A stretch of DNA of 64,000 bases from Nonomuraea montanisoli (GTDB lineage Bacteria > Actinomycetota > Actinomycetes > Streptosporangiales > Streptosporangiaceae). Positions 18,706-27,097 of this stretch are shown piece by piece. Both the position numbers and the translations under genes were made by a program. The notes under the pieces are model-generated. The model searched no databases and was not told the origin of the DNA. It saw nothing but the letters and a program-made list of their open reading frames with translations. Position 1 is the first letter of the stretch. Each line of letters starts with the position of its first letter. The stretch spans positions 496,001-560,000 of the forward strand of contig NZ_JABWGN010000003.1 of the NCBI RefSeq assembly GCF_013363975.1, read 5' to 3'.

Positions 18706-20441
18706 GCCGCGGCCTCCTGTTCGGTGAGCTGGGACAGCACGATCTCGCGGTACGTCGGGCAGGTGGCCATGAGCTCGGCGTGGTCGCCGCTGCCCACCAC
18801 CCGGCCGTCGTCGAGCACGAGGATGCGGTCGGCGTCGCGGATCGTGTTCACCCGCTGGGCCACGATGACGATCGTGGCGTCGGTGATCTCCTCGGCCAGC
18901 GCGGCGCGCAGCCGGGCGTCGGTCGCGTAGTCGAGGGCGGAGAAGGAGTCGTCGAACAGGTAGATCTCGGGCCGGTGCACCAGGGCCCTGGCGATGGCCA
19001 GGCGCTGGCGCTGGCCGCCGGAGACGTTCGTGCCGCCCTGGGCGATCGGCTCCTCCAGGCCGCCGGGCATCGCCTCGACGAACTCCCGGGCCTGGGCCAC
19101 CTCCAGGGCCCGCCACAGCTCCTCGTCGGTCGCGTCCGGCCGGCCGTACCGGAGGTTGGAGGCGACCGTGCCGGAGAAGAGGTAGGGCGCCTGCGGGACC
19201 AGGCCGACCGCGCGGGAGAGGGCGGCCGGGTCGAGGTCGCGCACGTCGACCCCGTCGACGCGCACCTCGCCCGCGGTCGCGTCGAACAGGCGCGGGATGA
19301 GGTTGAGCAGCGTCGTCTTGCCGCTGCCCGTGCTGCCGATGATCGCGGTGGTACGGCCCGGCCGCGCCTCGAAGCTCACGCCGCACAGCACCGGCTCCTC
19401 GGCGCCCGGGTAGCGGAAGTCGACGGAGCGCAGCTCCAGCTCGCCGATCCGGCTGCGCGGGGTGACGGGGGCGGCCGGCGGGGCGACGGTCGGCTCGGCG
19501 CCGAACACCTCCTCGATGCGCTCGGCGCACACCTCGGCCCGGGGGATCATCATGAACATGAAGGTCGCCATCATCACCGACATGAGGATCTGCATGAGAT
19601 AGGAGATCACCGCCGTCAGCGCGCCCACCTCCATGCTCCCGTCGGCGATGCGGTGACCGCCGAACCACACCACCGCGACGCTGGAGACGTTCACCACCAG
19701 CATCACCGAGGGGAACATCAGCGCCATCAGCCGGCCGACCCGCAGCGACACGTCGGTCAGCCGCTCGTTGGCCACGCCGAAGCGCTCGCGCTCGTGCTGG
19801 TCGCGGACGAAGGCCCGGATGACCCGGATGCCGGTGATCTGCTCGCGCAGCACCTGGTTGATCCGGTCGATGCGCTCCTGCATCGTGCGGAAGAGCGGGC
19901 GCATCCGCATCACGATCACGCCCACCATGACGATCATCACGGGCAGCAGGACGAGCAGCAGCGACGACAGCGCCGTGTCCTGGCGCAGCGCCAGCACGAT
20001 GCCGCCGACGCACATGATCGGCGCGGCCACCATCATCGTGAGCGTCATCAGCACGAGCAACTGGACCTGCTGCACGTCGTTGGTGGTGCGGGTGATCAGG
20101 GACGGCGCGCCGAACCGGTTGACCTCCTGGGCGGAGAATTCCTGCACCCGGTGGAAGATCGCGGCCCGCAGGTCCCTGCCCAGGGCCATCGAGGTCCGCG
20201 CGCCGTAGTACACGGCCACGATCGAGCAGACGATCTGGACGAGCGTCACCCCGAGCATCACGAGCCCGACGCGGGCGATGTAACCGGTGTCGCCCTTGAC
20301 GACGCCGTCGTCGATGATGTCGGCGTTCAGGGTGGGGAGATAGAGCGTGGCCAGCGTCTGCACGAACTGGAAGAGGACCACGAGCGTGATCTCCTTCCCG
20401 TACGGCCTGAGCCGGGCCCGCAGGAGCCGGAGCAGCATCAC
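18702..20441 (-). CDS. Heterodimeric ABC exporter subunit with degenerate ATPase site (TM287-like)
   Basis: A 579-residue ABC half-transporter with six membrane helices (about 15-310) and a C-terminal ATPase domain. Walker A is [15 protein letters not shown] and the signature [15 protein letters not shown]. Walker B reads [13 protein letters not shown], where Asp replaces the catalytic Glu, a hallmark of the non-hydrolysing site in heterodimeric exporters. The ATG start overlaps the stop of the TetR gene and the stop overlaps the start of the second half-transporter. The three genes are thus one transcript, probably controlled by the TetR operator at 21076-21097. Confidence 0.88.
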   Translation of the reverse strand: MMLLRLLRARLRPYGKEITLVVLFQFVQTLATLYLPTLNADIIDDGVVKGDTGYIARVGLVMLGVTLVQIVCSIVAVYYGARTSMALGRDLRAAIFHRVQEFSAQEVNRFGAPSLITRTTNDVQQVQLLVLMTLTMMVAAPIMCVGGIVLALRQDTALSSLLLVLLPVMIVMVGVIVMRMRPLFRTMQERIDRINQVLREQITGIRVIRAFVRDQHERERFGVANERLTDVSLRVGRLMALMFPSVMLVVNVSSVAVVWFGGHRIADGSMEVGALTAVISYLMQILMSVMMATFMFMMIPRAEVCAERIEEVFGAEPTVAPPAAPVTPRSRIGELELRSVDFRYPGAEEPVLCGVSFEARPGRTTAIIGSTGSGKTTLLNLIPRLFDATAGEVRVDGVDVRDLDPAALSRAVGLVPQAPYLFSGTVASNLRYGRPDATDEELWRALEVAQAREFVEAMPGGLEEPIAQGGTNVSGGQRQRLAIARALVHRPEIYLFDDSFSALDYATDARLRAALAEEITDATIVIVAQRVNTIRDADRILVLDDGRVVGSGDHAELMATCPTYREIVLSQLTEQEAAA

Positions 20442-21061
20442 GAGGCGCTTTCTGTGGGAGGAGTGGAGGAGGGGCGCACGAGCAGCCCGTCGAGCAGCAC
20501 GGAGACGATCTCCTCGTCGTCCATGTCGCCGAAGTCGCCGCCCAGGCCGAAGCCGCGGTGCACGCTCACCGCGATCAGCATGAGGAGGAGGTGCGCCGCG
20601 CCCTCGGGAGAGCGGCGCAGCAGGTCGCGGTCGGGTTCGACCAGGGCGGCGATCGCCGTCCCGATCCGGCGCCGGTTGTCCAGCATCCGCTCGTGCAGCC
20701 CGGGGTCGTGAGCCGACAGGTCCCCGGACACGACCAGAAGCTTGGCGTTGGCGCTCATCCCCGCCCGCAGCAGCGTGACCGCCTCACGCAGCCGGACGCG
20801 CAGCTCCAGCCGGGTGCTGATGGCCGCGAGCGCGTCCAGCGCGGGCTGCGCGTCGAACGCGCTCGCCAGCGCCGCGCGCAGCAGCGAGGCCTTGTCGGGG
20901 AAGACGCCGAAGATCGTGCCCTCGGCCACGCCCGCGGCCTCGGCGATCTGGCGGGTGGAGACCGCAGCTCCGTGCTCGCGCAACAGGGGGATCGTTGCGG
21001 CGATCAGCGCGGCGCGGCGGTCCTCGGGCGCCATGGCGGGCACCCTTCGCCTCTTGGTCAT
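20438..21061 (-). CDS. TetR-family repressor of the ABC exporter
   Basis: 207 residues from ATG 21061, with ATG 21034 as an alternative. The N-terminal helix-turn-helix is clear: [44 protein letters not shown]. The C-terminal ligand-binding half is variable, as expected. It is the first gene of the operon and lies 15 bp downstream of a 22-bp palindrome, so autorepression and repression of the exporter are the simplest model. Confidence 0.9.
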   Translation of the reverse strand: MTKRRRVPAMAPEDRRAALIAATIPLLREHGAAVSTRQIAEAAGVAEGTIFGVFPDKASLLRAALASAFDAQPALDALAAISTRLELRVRLREAVTLLRAGMSANAKLLVVSGDLSAHDPGLHERMLDNRRRIGTAIAALVEPDRDLLRRSPEGAAHLLLMLIAVSVHRGFGLGGDFGDMDDEEIVSVLLDGLLVRPSSTPPTESAS

Positions 21062-21075
21062 GCGAGGGAGCTTAA

Positions 21076-21097
21076 TGAGCGAGTACTCACTCGCTCA
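21076..21097. promoter_or_regulatory. TetR operator
   Basis: TGAGCGAGT and ACTCGCTCA form perfect 9-bp arms separated by four bases. The element begins 15 bp upstream of the TetR start codon. TGAGTGAGTACTCACTCA-like palindromes are a common operator class for actinobacterial TetR repressors of efflux operons. The TetR protein encoded next to it is the probable ligand (inference). Confidence 0.75.
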
Positions 21098-21164
21098 ACC
21101 GATTTAACCCGCTCGTCCGGCTATGGCGTCGATTGCCGCGTCCATGCGGGCCGGCGAGGGCCGC

Positions 21165-21533
21165 TCAGAGCGAGCTCAGCGTTCCCTGGTGGAAGTACAC
21201 CCGCCAGGCGTCCCCGGACCGGCGCCACACGGAGCTGCGGCGGGCGCGGCGCCCGCCGTTGTCGCTGACGTAGGTCAGATGGACGAGGTCGGGGGCGAGC
21301 AGGACACCGGTCATCTCGCTCACCGTGATCGGCGGATCCGACGGCCGCGTGGTCTCCACGACACTGGCGATGATCTCCGACCGGCTCCAGAACCGGCCGG
21401 ACGCGCCGATCTCCGTGAACTCGGGATCCAGGAGTTCGGCCATGAGCCGCGCCGACGACCTCACCTCCCGGTCGAGAAGCCGGAGCTCTCCGGCCATGGC
21501 GGCCCGCACCGGGTCCGTCCGCTGATCTGTCAT
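21165..21533 (-). CDS. NTF2-like / DUF4440 protein
   Basis: 122 residues, starting ATG at 21533. The pattern LLDREVRSSARLMAELLDPEFTEIGASGRFWSRSEII, then VRLxYVSDNGG-like and SSVWRRSGDAWRVYFHQGT segments, matches DUF4440 proteins of the NTF2-like cone fold. These act as small-molecule binding proteins or cyclases, often of unknown substrate. It diverges from the small ORF/P450 pair with only 41 bp between the starts, so the two directions may share regulation. Confidence 0.78.
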   Translation of the reverse strand: MTDQRTDPVRAAMAGELRLLDREVRSSARLMAELLDPEFTEIGASGRFWSRSEIIASVVETTRPSDPPITVSEMTGVLLAPDLVHLTYVSDNGGRRARRSSVWRRSGDAWRVYFHQGTLSSL

Positions 21534-21574
21534 GCCACGAACCCTAACGGCCGCTTGACCGGGAGAAGAACGTG

Positions 21575-21733
21575 ATGGATAGTCACGTTGTCCTTTCGAC
21601 CAGCAAGACCAGCAAGACCAGCGAGGATGGTGAGGGAGTCGTGCGATTGTTGCGTCACGTTGCCGCCCGTCTTGTCGGCAAGGTCCGGGTCAGCGGTAAG
21701 TACCCGTACTGGCCGTACCACGGCGGCGAGTAG
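21575..21733 (+). CDS. Candidate RiPP precursor peptide (52 aa), upstream of a P450
   Basis: ATG at 21575 is preceded by GGGAGAAG at 8-bp spacing, a good ribosome-binding site. The frame encodes 52 residues and stops 14 bp before the P450 start. The N-terminus is polar with an S-K-T triplet run (a 9-bp DNA duplication), followed by an amphipathic basic helix (VVRLLRHVAARLVGKV). The peptide ends in GKYPYWPYHGGE, seven successive residues of which are aromatic, proline or histidine. A helical leader plus an aromatic C-terminal core next to a lone P450 is the architecture of P450-crosslinked RiPPs (biarylitide, cittilin and atropopeptide types). The precursor role is inference; a chance ORF is the alternative. 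Confidence 0.6.
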   Translation: MDSHVVLSTSKTSKTSEDGEGVVRLLRHVAARLVGKVRVSGKYPYWPYHGGE

Positions 21734-21747
21734 CCGGCACTCGCCGG

Positions 21748-23193
21748 TTGGACACGGCACGCCCGCCGGGGCCCCGAGGTCACTGGCTGCTGGGCAACGT
21801 CGCCGCGTACGAGAAGGACCGCGTCGGGTTCCTGCGCCGTCATCACCGTGACTACGGCGACGTGTTCTCCTTCGACGAGCGGATCGTCTTCACCGTCGAT
21901 CCGCGGCTGGCCCACCAGGTCCTGACCGCCACCAACCGGGACTACGTCACGGAGCCGGCGCCGTTCGCCGGGACGTCGGCTCCGGACGACGCGGGCGAGG
22001 CGGCCCGTCCGTGGATGGGGGCGCGCCGTGCGCTGCGTCCCGCCCTCGCCGACGCCGCGCCCATGGTCGTGGGCATGGACGGGCGGTTCGTCGCGCTCCT
22101 GGACGACGCGCTGGACCGGACGGCGGGCCGCGAGGTCGAGGTGCTGCCGCTGATGCTCGACGTCGCCGGGCGGGCCGTGGCCGAGCTGTGCCTCGGCGAG
22201 GACGCGGCGGGCGTTCCCGGCCTGCTGGCGGCCGTCCACGCGGCGTTGCTGCCGTTCGAGGACGCGGGCTACCAGCTTCCCGGGTGGATCCCGCTGCCGC
22301 GCAACCGGCGGTTCTTCCGCGTCCATCGCCGTACGTCCGAGACGCTGACGGGGCTGGTGCGCGCGCGACGCGCCGGAGCCGCCGGGACGCCGCCCCGGGA
22401 TCTGCTCGACGTCCTGCTCGCGGCGCGTCCGGCGATGAGCGACGCGTCGGTGACGTCCGCACTGTGGACCGTGCTGATCGGCGGGCACGGGGTGCCCGCG
22501 GCGGCGCTGACCTCCGTCGTCCGGGAGCTCGCGATCCGACCCGACCTGGCCGCCGCCCTCGCCGCCGAAGCCGGCCCCTGGGACGGAGACGGGCGGCCAG
22601 GCGACGCCGCCCCCTGGGGCGGAGACGAGCGGCCACACGAAGGCGGCCTGCCGGGGGTGGGCGGGGCTCACGGTCGGAACGGGCCACGGGGGGTGGGCGG
22701 GGCTCACGGTCAGGACGGGCCGCCGGGGCCGGAGGGAATACCGGCCGGGGGTGGGTGTCCGCGGGCGCGGCTGCCGCTGGCCGAGGCGGTGGTCCGGGAG
22801 GTCCTGCGGCTGTGTCCGCCCGCGTGGACGATGACGCGGGTCGCGTGCGCCGCCGTCGACTTCGGCGGGTGGCGGTTGCGCCCGGGCGAGGAGGTGCTGT
22901 CCATCCCGTACCTGATCCACCGCGACCCGCGCTGGTGGCCCGACCCGGACGTCTTCGACCCGTCCCGGTGGCCGGCCGCGCGTCCGTCGCCCGGCACGTA
23001 TCTGCCGTTCGGGTCCGGCCCCCGCCGCTGCCTGGGCGCGGCGGCGGCGATGCGCCAGCTCACCCTCGCGACGTCCCGCATCGCCCAGCGCTTCCACGTA
23101 CGCGCGCCGGACGCGGCCGCCGCGGTGCCCGCGTTCTGCGGACGCCTCGCACCGGCGGGCCTGCGTGCCGCGTTCCACCCCGTCGAGCCCTGA
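21748..23193 (+). CDS. Cytochrome P450, possible peptide-crosslinking enzyme
   Basis: TTG at 21748 is the only start that keeps the expected N-terminal PPGPRGHWLLGN motif; 481 residues. The ExxR pair (E351, R354), the HRDP/FDPSRW meander and the heme loop FGSGPRRCLG with ligand C428 are intact. The I-helix reads GGHGVPAAALT (245-255) where most P450s have AGxET, so the usual acid-alcohol pair for O2 protonation is missing. Residues about 275-338 are a Gly/Pro-rich insertion with two GVGGAHG copies before the K-helix. It has no redox partner gene nearby. The coupled 52-codon ORF suggests that its substrate is that peptide. Confidence 0.88.
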   Translation: MDTARPPGPRGHWLLGNVAAYEKDRVGFLRRHHRDYGDVFSFDERIVFTVDPRLAHQVLTATNRDYVTEPAPFAGTSAPDDAGEAARPWMGARRALRPALADAAPMVVGMDGRFVALLDDALDRTAGREVEVLPLMLDVAGRAVAELCLGEDAAGVPGLLAAVHAALLPFEDAGYQLPGWIPLPRNRRFFRVHRRTSETLTGLVRARRAGAAGTPPRDLLDVLLAARPAMSDASVTSALWTVLIGGHGVPAAALTSVVRELAIRPDLAAALAAEAGPWDGDGRPGDAAPWGGDERPHEGGLPGVGGAHGRNGPRGVGGAHGQDGPPGPEGIPAGGGCPRARLPLAEAVVREVLRLCPPAWTMTRVACAAVDFGGWRLRPGEEVLSIPYLIHRDPRWWPDPDVFDPSRWPAARPSPGTYLPFGSGPRRCLGAAAAMRQLTLATSRIAQRFHVRAPDAAAAVPAFCGRLAPAGLRAAFHPVEP

Positions 23194-23318
23194 CTCCAGG
23201 CGGCCACCGTCCGGATGACGCGGGCCTGCCGGATGACGCGGGCCTGGGCGGCGGGCCATGGGCTTGGGGCGGCGGGCAGCGGGGACGCACGGCCTGGGCG
23301 AGAGACCTGGACGAGCGG

Positions 23319-23344
23319 CGGCGTAGGCGCGCGCGCCTACGCCG
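23319..23344. terminator. Perfect 26-bp palindrome between convergent genes
   Basis: CGGCGTAGGCGCG is followed immediately by its reverse complement, giving 13-bp arms without a spacer. It lies in the 245-bp GC-rich gap between the 3' ends of the P450 and MarR genes. It probably acts as a bidirectional hairpin terminator. The rest of the gap is low-complexity G-rich sequence with no convincing gene. Confidence 0.6.
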
Positions 23345-23438
23345 AGCGGCGCGGGCGGGCGGGTGCATGGGCGCGCGTACTGGACGAGCGGCGTGGGCGG
23401 GTGAGCGCGCGGACTGGGCGCGTGGCGTGGGTGGGAGG

Positions 23439-23879
23439 TCAGTCGGCGGGGAGGCCGGTGTGGCGGGCGAGCGCGCCCAGGGCGGCGCGCAGCGTCTCCG
23501 CCCCGTCCTGATCGAGCCCCTCCAGGAGCTCCGCGTCGAGTTCGGCCGCCGCCCGCGCGCACGCGGCCAGCAGGTCGCGCCCCTCGGCCGTCAGCGTGAG
23601 GATCTGCCTGCGCCGGTCGGACGGGTCGCGCTCGCGCCGCACCGCCCCCAGTTCCTCCAGCCGGTCGGCGAGCGAGACCACCAGGCTGGGCGCCACGTTC
23701 ATGATCTTGGCGACGTCGAGCTGCGAGGCCGCCGCCCCGGAATCCAGCACCGCCAGCAGTCCCACGTGCTTGGGTTTGAGGTCGTGGGCCGCCAGGCGCG
23801 CCGAGAACCGGTCGGTCACCACGGCCCCGAGGGTGCCGAGCCGGAAGGTGAGCGTCGAAGTGAGCTTGACGGCGTTCAT
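23439..23879 (-). CDS. MarR-family transcriptional regulator
   Basis: 146 residues from ATG 23879. The winged helix-turn-helix is visible as LKPKHVGLLAVLDSGAAASQLDVAKIMNVAPSLVVSLADRLEELGAVRRERDPSDRRRQILTLT in parts, with the wing Arg-rich DPSDRRR motif typical of the family. It diverges from the isochorismatase-like gene, and a 21-bp pseudo-palindrome between them is a likely operator. Confidence 0.9.
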   Translation of the reverse strand: MNAVKLTSTLTFRLGTLGAVVTDRFSARLAAHDLKPKHVGLLAVLDSGAAASQLDVAKIMNVAPSLVVSLADRLEELGAVRRERDPSDRRRQILTLTAEGRDLLAACARAAAELDAELLEGLDQDGAETLRAALGALARHTGLPAD

Positions 23880-23902
23880 GGTGGCAATGCTACCGTCTCT
23901 TC

Positions 23903-23923
23903 ATCATTCAGATTGTGAACGAT
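23903..23923. promoter_or_regulatory. Probable MarR operator
   Basis: A pseudo-palindrome centred on 23913 pairs 8 of 10 positions, with TTCA and TGAA inner arms and ATC/GAT outer arms. It lies 24 bp upstream of the MarR start and 14 bp upstream of the isochorismatase-like start. That position would let the MarR protein repress both directions. Confidence 0.5.
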
Positions 23924-23937
23924 TTGGAGCGTGAATC

Positions 23938-24480
23938 ATGCGCGACCCCGCCACCGTGCAGTTCGTCTTCGCCGACCTCCAGGACTCGATCGTCCCCGCC
24001 GGCGCCACCAACCCGGCCTCCTCCCTGCGCCGCGCGGCCGGAGTGCTGGGGGCGCTCGCCCCGGTGCTCGGCATCCCGTTCACCGTCTCGGCCGCGCCCC
24101 GGCCGGGCGGTCCGGAGGTGATCGAGGAACTGCCCGAGGCCGAGCCGTACGTACGCACCGGCCCGTCCTGCTGGGACGACACCGCGTGGCGCGAGGCGGT
24201 CCTGGCCACCGGCCGCCGCAACCTGGTGATCTGCGGCGTGACCACGGAGATCGTGGTGCTGCGCACCGCCCTCGACGCGCTCGCGCACGGCCTGTCCGTG
24301 CAGGTGCCGGTGGACGCGTGCGGCGGCATGACGGCCCGCACCGAGCAGGCCGCCCTGCGGCAGATCGAGGCCGCGGGCGGCGTGGTGACCTCGGTGGCCG
24401 GCGTCGTCTCGGACATGGTCCGCGACTTCACCACGCCCGTCGGCCGGCAGGTCATCGCCGCGCTGCACCAGTTGGTGTGA
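23938..24480 (+). CDS. Isochorismatase-fold hydrolase lacking the catalytic Cys
   Basis: 180 residues; ATG with GGAG at 8-bp spacing. The fold is recognisable from the first-strand FADLQDS (D13, the catalytic Asp), the conserved LVICGVTTEIVVLRTALDAL helix, and the VDACGGM segment. In cysteine hydrolases of this family the motif GVxTxxCV carries the nucleophile; here that position is V106. The usual active-site Lys aligns with R73. It is therefore unlikely to be a classical amidase. Isochorismate lyases such as PhzD also lack the Cys, so a non-hydrolytic or binding role is possible. The divergent MarR gene is its probable regulator. Confidence 0.82.
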   Translation: MRDPATVQFVFADLQDSIVPAGATNPASSLRRAAGVLGALAPVLGIPFTVSAAPRPGGPEVIEELPEAEPYVRTGPSCWDDTAWREAVLATGRRNLVICGVTTEIVVLRTALDALAHGLSVQVPVDACGGMTARTEQAALRQIEAAGGVVTSVAGVVSDMVRDFTTPVGRQVIAALHQLV

Positions 24481-24492
24481 AGCGCCGGCGGG

Positions 24493-25245
24493 TCAGGCGT
24501 CCCGGCGCTGGTCCGCGAGCCACTCGTCGAACGTGGTGGGCGCGATGTGGGCGCCCTCGCCGGGCAGCAGCACGTTGCCCGCCATCGCCTCGCCGAACAG
24601 CCCCGACCACGTCGGCACCAGCTTCACCGCGCGCCCGAGCGCCTGGTGGGTGCGCCGGGCCATGTCCACGAGGTCCTGCGGCTCGGGCCCGGCCACGTCG
24701 GCGTACCGGCCCCGGGGCTCGCCCGTCGCGATCCCGGCGAGGACGCCGGCCACGTCGGCGGGCGCGATCGGCTGCACGAGCAGCGGCGCGACGGTGGCGA
24801 CGCCGTCCCGCTCGGTCCAGCTCGCCACCATCGCGGCGAAGTCGTGGAACTGCGTGGCCGGGACGATCGTCCACGGCACCGGCCCCTCGGCCACCAGGCG
24901 CTCCTGCTCGCGCTTGCCGGCGTAGTGGGCGTTGCCCTCGACCTTGTGGATGCCGACGATCGAGAGCAGCACGTGGTGGCGGACGCCGGCCCGCTCCTCG
25001 GCGGCGAGCAGGTTGCGCGTGGCGGCGCCGAAGTACGCCACGGTCTCGGCCACGTCGGACGCCGGTCCGTTGGTGACGTCGATCACCGCCTCGACGCCGG
25101 TGAGGGCGTCGTCGAGGCCCTCGCCGGTCAGCAGGTCCACGCCGAGGGAGCGGCTGACGCGCACGACCTCGTGGCCCTCCGCTTCGAGGGCGGCGACGGT
25201 CAGGCCCCCGATGTTGCCGGTCGCGCCGGCGACTGCGATCCGCAT
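24493..25245 (-). CDS. NmrA-like NAD(P)-binding SDR protein
   Basis: 250 residues; ATG with GGAGAG upstream. MRIAVAGATGNIGG is the atypical-SDR GxxGxxG dinucleotide site, followed by a second strand ending VVRVSR. There is no Tyr-x-x-x-Lys catalytic pair in the usual place (AHYAGKREQERLV resembles the YxxxK region), as is common in NmrA/HSCARG-type proteins that sense redox state or reduce quinones. It diverges from an Rrf2 regulator over 66 bp, which suggests redox-responsive expression. Confidence 0.83.
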   Translation of the reverse strand: MRIAVAGATGNIGGLTVAALEAEGHEVVRVSRSLGVDLLTGEGLDDALTGVEAVIDVTNGPASDVAETVAYFGAATRNLLAAEERAGVRHHVLLSIVGIHKVEGNAHYAGKREQERLVAEGPVPWTIVPATQFHDFAAMVASWTERDGVATVAPLLVQPIAPADVAGVLAGIATGEPRGRYADVAGPEPQDLVDMARRTHQALGRAVKLVPTWSGLFGEAMAGNVLLPGEGAHIAPTTFDEWLADQRRDA

Positions 25246-25311
25246 AATGATCTCTCCTCTGTCTCGGCATGGACGCTATCACGGACTATATAGGTCCACA
25301 ATGTCTCCGAT

Positions 25312-25794
25312 ATGCTGGGGAGCGTGAAACTGCCTGTGAGCACGGAGTGGGTGCTGCACTGCGCCACGACCCTGGCGCAGCTCGAACCGGGAGCCACCGC
25401 GTCGACGGCGCAGCTCGCGCTGTACTACGACCTCCCGGCGCCCTATCTCGCCAAGCAGTTGCAGGCCCTCGTCAAGGCCGGAGTGCTGGCCGCGACGACG
25501 GGCCCGCGGGGCGGGTTCAGGCTCGCGCGGGCGGTTTCCGAGGTCACGCTCCTGGACATCGTCGAGGCCGTGGACGGCACGTCGCCGCCGTACGAGTGCC
25601 GGGAGATCCGCCAGCGCGGCCGGGGGGCGCTGCCGCCCGAGGACTGCCGGCGCACCTGCGTCCTCGCCGAGAAGATGGCCGACGCGCACGCCGCGTGGCG
25701 GGCCAGCCTGGCCGGGGTGTCGCTGGCGGACGTGCTCGCCGCGATCCCCCCGTCGGCGCCGGCCCGCACCCGCGCGCGCCTCGCCGGCGCGTAG
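25312..25794 (+). CDS. Rrf2-family regulator with three cysteines
   Basis: 160 residues. The N-terminal winged helix has TAQLALYYDLPAPYLAKQLQALVKAGVLAATTGPRGGFRLAR, diagnostic for Rrf2, with the wing TGPRGGF. C96, C112 and C116 sit in the region where IscR/NsrR bind an Fe-S cluster, here in a C-x15-C-x3-C spacing. That suggests redox or NO sensing through a cluster or thiols. ATG 25312 has no clear ribosome-binding site, so a leaderless message is possible. The divergent SDR gene is the likely target. Confidence 0.85.
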   Translation: MLGSVKLPVSTEWVLHCATTLAQLEPGATASTAQLALYYDLPAPYLAKQLQALVKAGVLAATTGPRGGFRLARAVSEVTLLDIVEAVDGTSPPYECREIRQRGRGALPPEDCRRTCVLAEKMADAHAAWRASLAGVSLADVLAAIPPSAPARTRARLAGA

Positions 25795-25809
25795 CGGCGA
25801 GGAGAGACC

Positions 25810-26154
25810 TCACCCGTCGGCCAGGCGCGCCTCCAGTTCCTCCAGGTCGCGGACGAACCAGATGTGCCGCCCCCGGTCGGACTCGCGTACCCAGTCGCGG
25901 AACGCGGTGCTCGCGACGACGTGCCGGGAGACGTCGCCCACGATCGCGAGGCCGACCCGGTAGTTGGCGAACTTCTGCGCGATCTCGCCGGCCACGCCGG
26001 TACGCAGGCTGAAGAAGTCGTCGTGCAGGCGGGCGACGGGGAGCGCGACCCAGCGGGCGCCGCCCCAGGCGGCCTCGCCGAGGATGTCCATCAGGTCGGA
26101 GGTGTCGCGCAGGGGCGTCCCGCCGGAGTCGCAGAGGAAGACGTCGTCACGCAT
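25810..26154 (-). CDS. DUF4180 protein
   Basis: 114 residues; ATG 26154 has GGAGG at 6-bp spacing, better than the upstream start at 26175. The sequence (DLMDILGEAAWGGARWVALPVARLHDDFFSLRTGVAGEIAQKFANYRVGLAIVGD in parts) matches DUF4180, a small protein of unknown function with a mixed alpha/beta fold found in many bacteria. It has no signal or membrane span. It converges with the Rrf2 gene, 15 bp apart. Confidence 0.8.
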   Translation of the reverse strand: MRDDVFLCDSGGTPLRDTSDLMDILGEAAWGGARWVALPVARLHDDFFSLRTGVAGEIAQKFANYRVGLAIVGDVSRHVVASTAFRDWVRESDRGRHIWFVRDLEELEARLADG

Positions 26155-26323
26155 CGCGGACCTCCAAGATGTCATTGCTCATGGTTCAACCTTCTCTTTT
26201 CTTCCCCATCATGCAGGAAAAGAGGGAGGTTTAAGGTATCTGAGGGTGTAGGTGGCGGCGTTTACGGCGGTTTTAGCCAGTTCCATGGAGTGTGGTCGTC
26301 TGTACACCTATCGGGAGGAACAG

Positions 26324-27097
26324 ATGAGCCCTGAGCCGGACGGATTCAGCTCCGCGGAGACCCTGGCCGACGAGCCGCCGAGGCGCCGCGTGCCGCGTTC
26401 CCTGCTGCTCGCCGCCGCCACCGCGCTCGTCGTGGTGAGCGGCGCCGGCGTGGCGACCGCGGCGGCCCTCTCCCCCGCGCCGTCACCGTCTCCCACAGCC
26501 ACCGACACCCCGCTCCCGACCGCCAGTCCGTCCGCGCCCCCGACCGACCAGGGGCCGGGACAGGGCCGGCGCTGGGGTCACCGGATGGGCTTCGGCGGCC
26601 CCGCGCTGCACGGCGAGTTCGTCGTGCCGGACGGCGAGGGCACGTACACGACCGTCGCCACCCAGTACGGCGACGTCACGGCAGTCGACCAGGACTCGGT
26701 CACGGTCAAGAGCGAGGACGGCTACACCAAGGAGTACGCGGTCAACGCCGACACCCGGGTCAACCGCGACGCGGGCATCGCCTCGGTGAAGGCCGGGGCG
26801 AAGGTCATGGTCATGGCCAAGGTGGACGGCGAGACGGCCACCGCCGTGGCGGTGCGCGACGTGTCCCTGCGCGGCGGACAGGGATGGCGCGGCCGGCCGT
26901 TCCCCGACGGCCGGGGCGGCCGGTGGCGCGACGGCGACCATCACCGGCCCGGCGAGCCGCCGACCTCCTCGCCGACCCCCAGTTCCCCGACGCCGCCCAG
27001 TTCCCCGACCTCGCCCAGTTCCCCGACCTCGCCCGGCACGCCGCCGAGCACGTCGCCCGGCGCCGAGCCGAGCGCCTCCCCCACCACCACCTCCTGA
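26324..27097 (+). CDS. Membrane-anchored DUF5666-like protein
   Basis: 257 residues from ATG 26324, with GGGAGGAA at close spacing; the frame is open further upstream without a ribosome-binding site. A polar N-terminus, one hydrophobic segment (about residues 26-48, LLLAAATALVVVSGAGVATAA) and a Pro/Ser/Thr linker precede a globular beta-rich region (about 110-195, YGDVTAVDQDSVTVKSEDGYTKEY). That region resembles the DUF5666 OB-like fold. The C-terminus is a Pro-Ser-Thr repeat tail (SSPTSPSSPTSPGT) suited to crossing the cell wall. The function is unknown, and a cell-surface location is inferred. Confidence 0.72.
   Translation: MSPEPDGFSSAETLADEPPRRRVPRSLLLAAATALVVVSGAGVATAAALSPAPSPSPTATDTPLPTASPSAPPTDQGPGQGRRWGHRMGFGGPALHGEFVVPDGEGTYTTVATQYGDVTAVDQDSVTVKSEDGYTKEYAVNADTRVNRDAGIASVKAGAKVMVMAKVDGETATAVAVRDVSLRGGQGWRGRPFPDGRGGRWRDGDHHRPGEPPTSSPTPSSPTPPSSPTSPSSPTSPGTPPSTSPGAEPSASPTTTS

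Noticed and set aside
18706..20013. Upstream extension of the second ABC exporter frame
   Set aside because: The extended part is Arg/Ala/Pro-rich and out of frame with the real first half-transporter; ATG 18705 gives a proper ABC protein and an ATGA junction.
25283..25297. Short GGAC-TATATAG-GTCC inverted repeat between SDR and Rrf2
   Set aside because: Arms are only 4 bp, too weak to call an operator, although the position is right for one.
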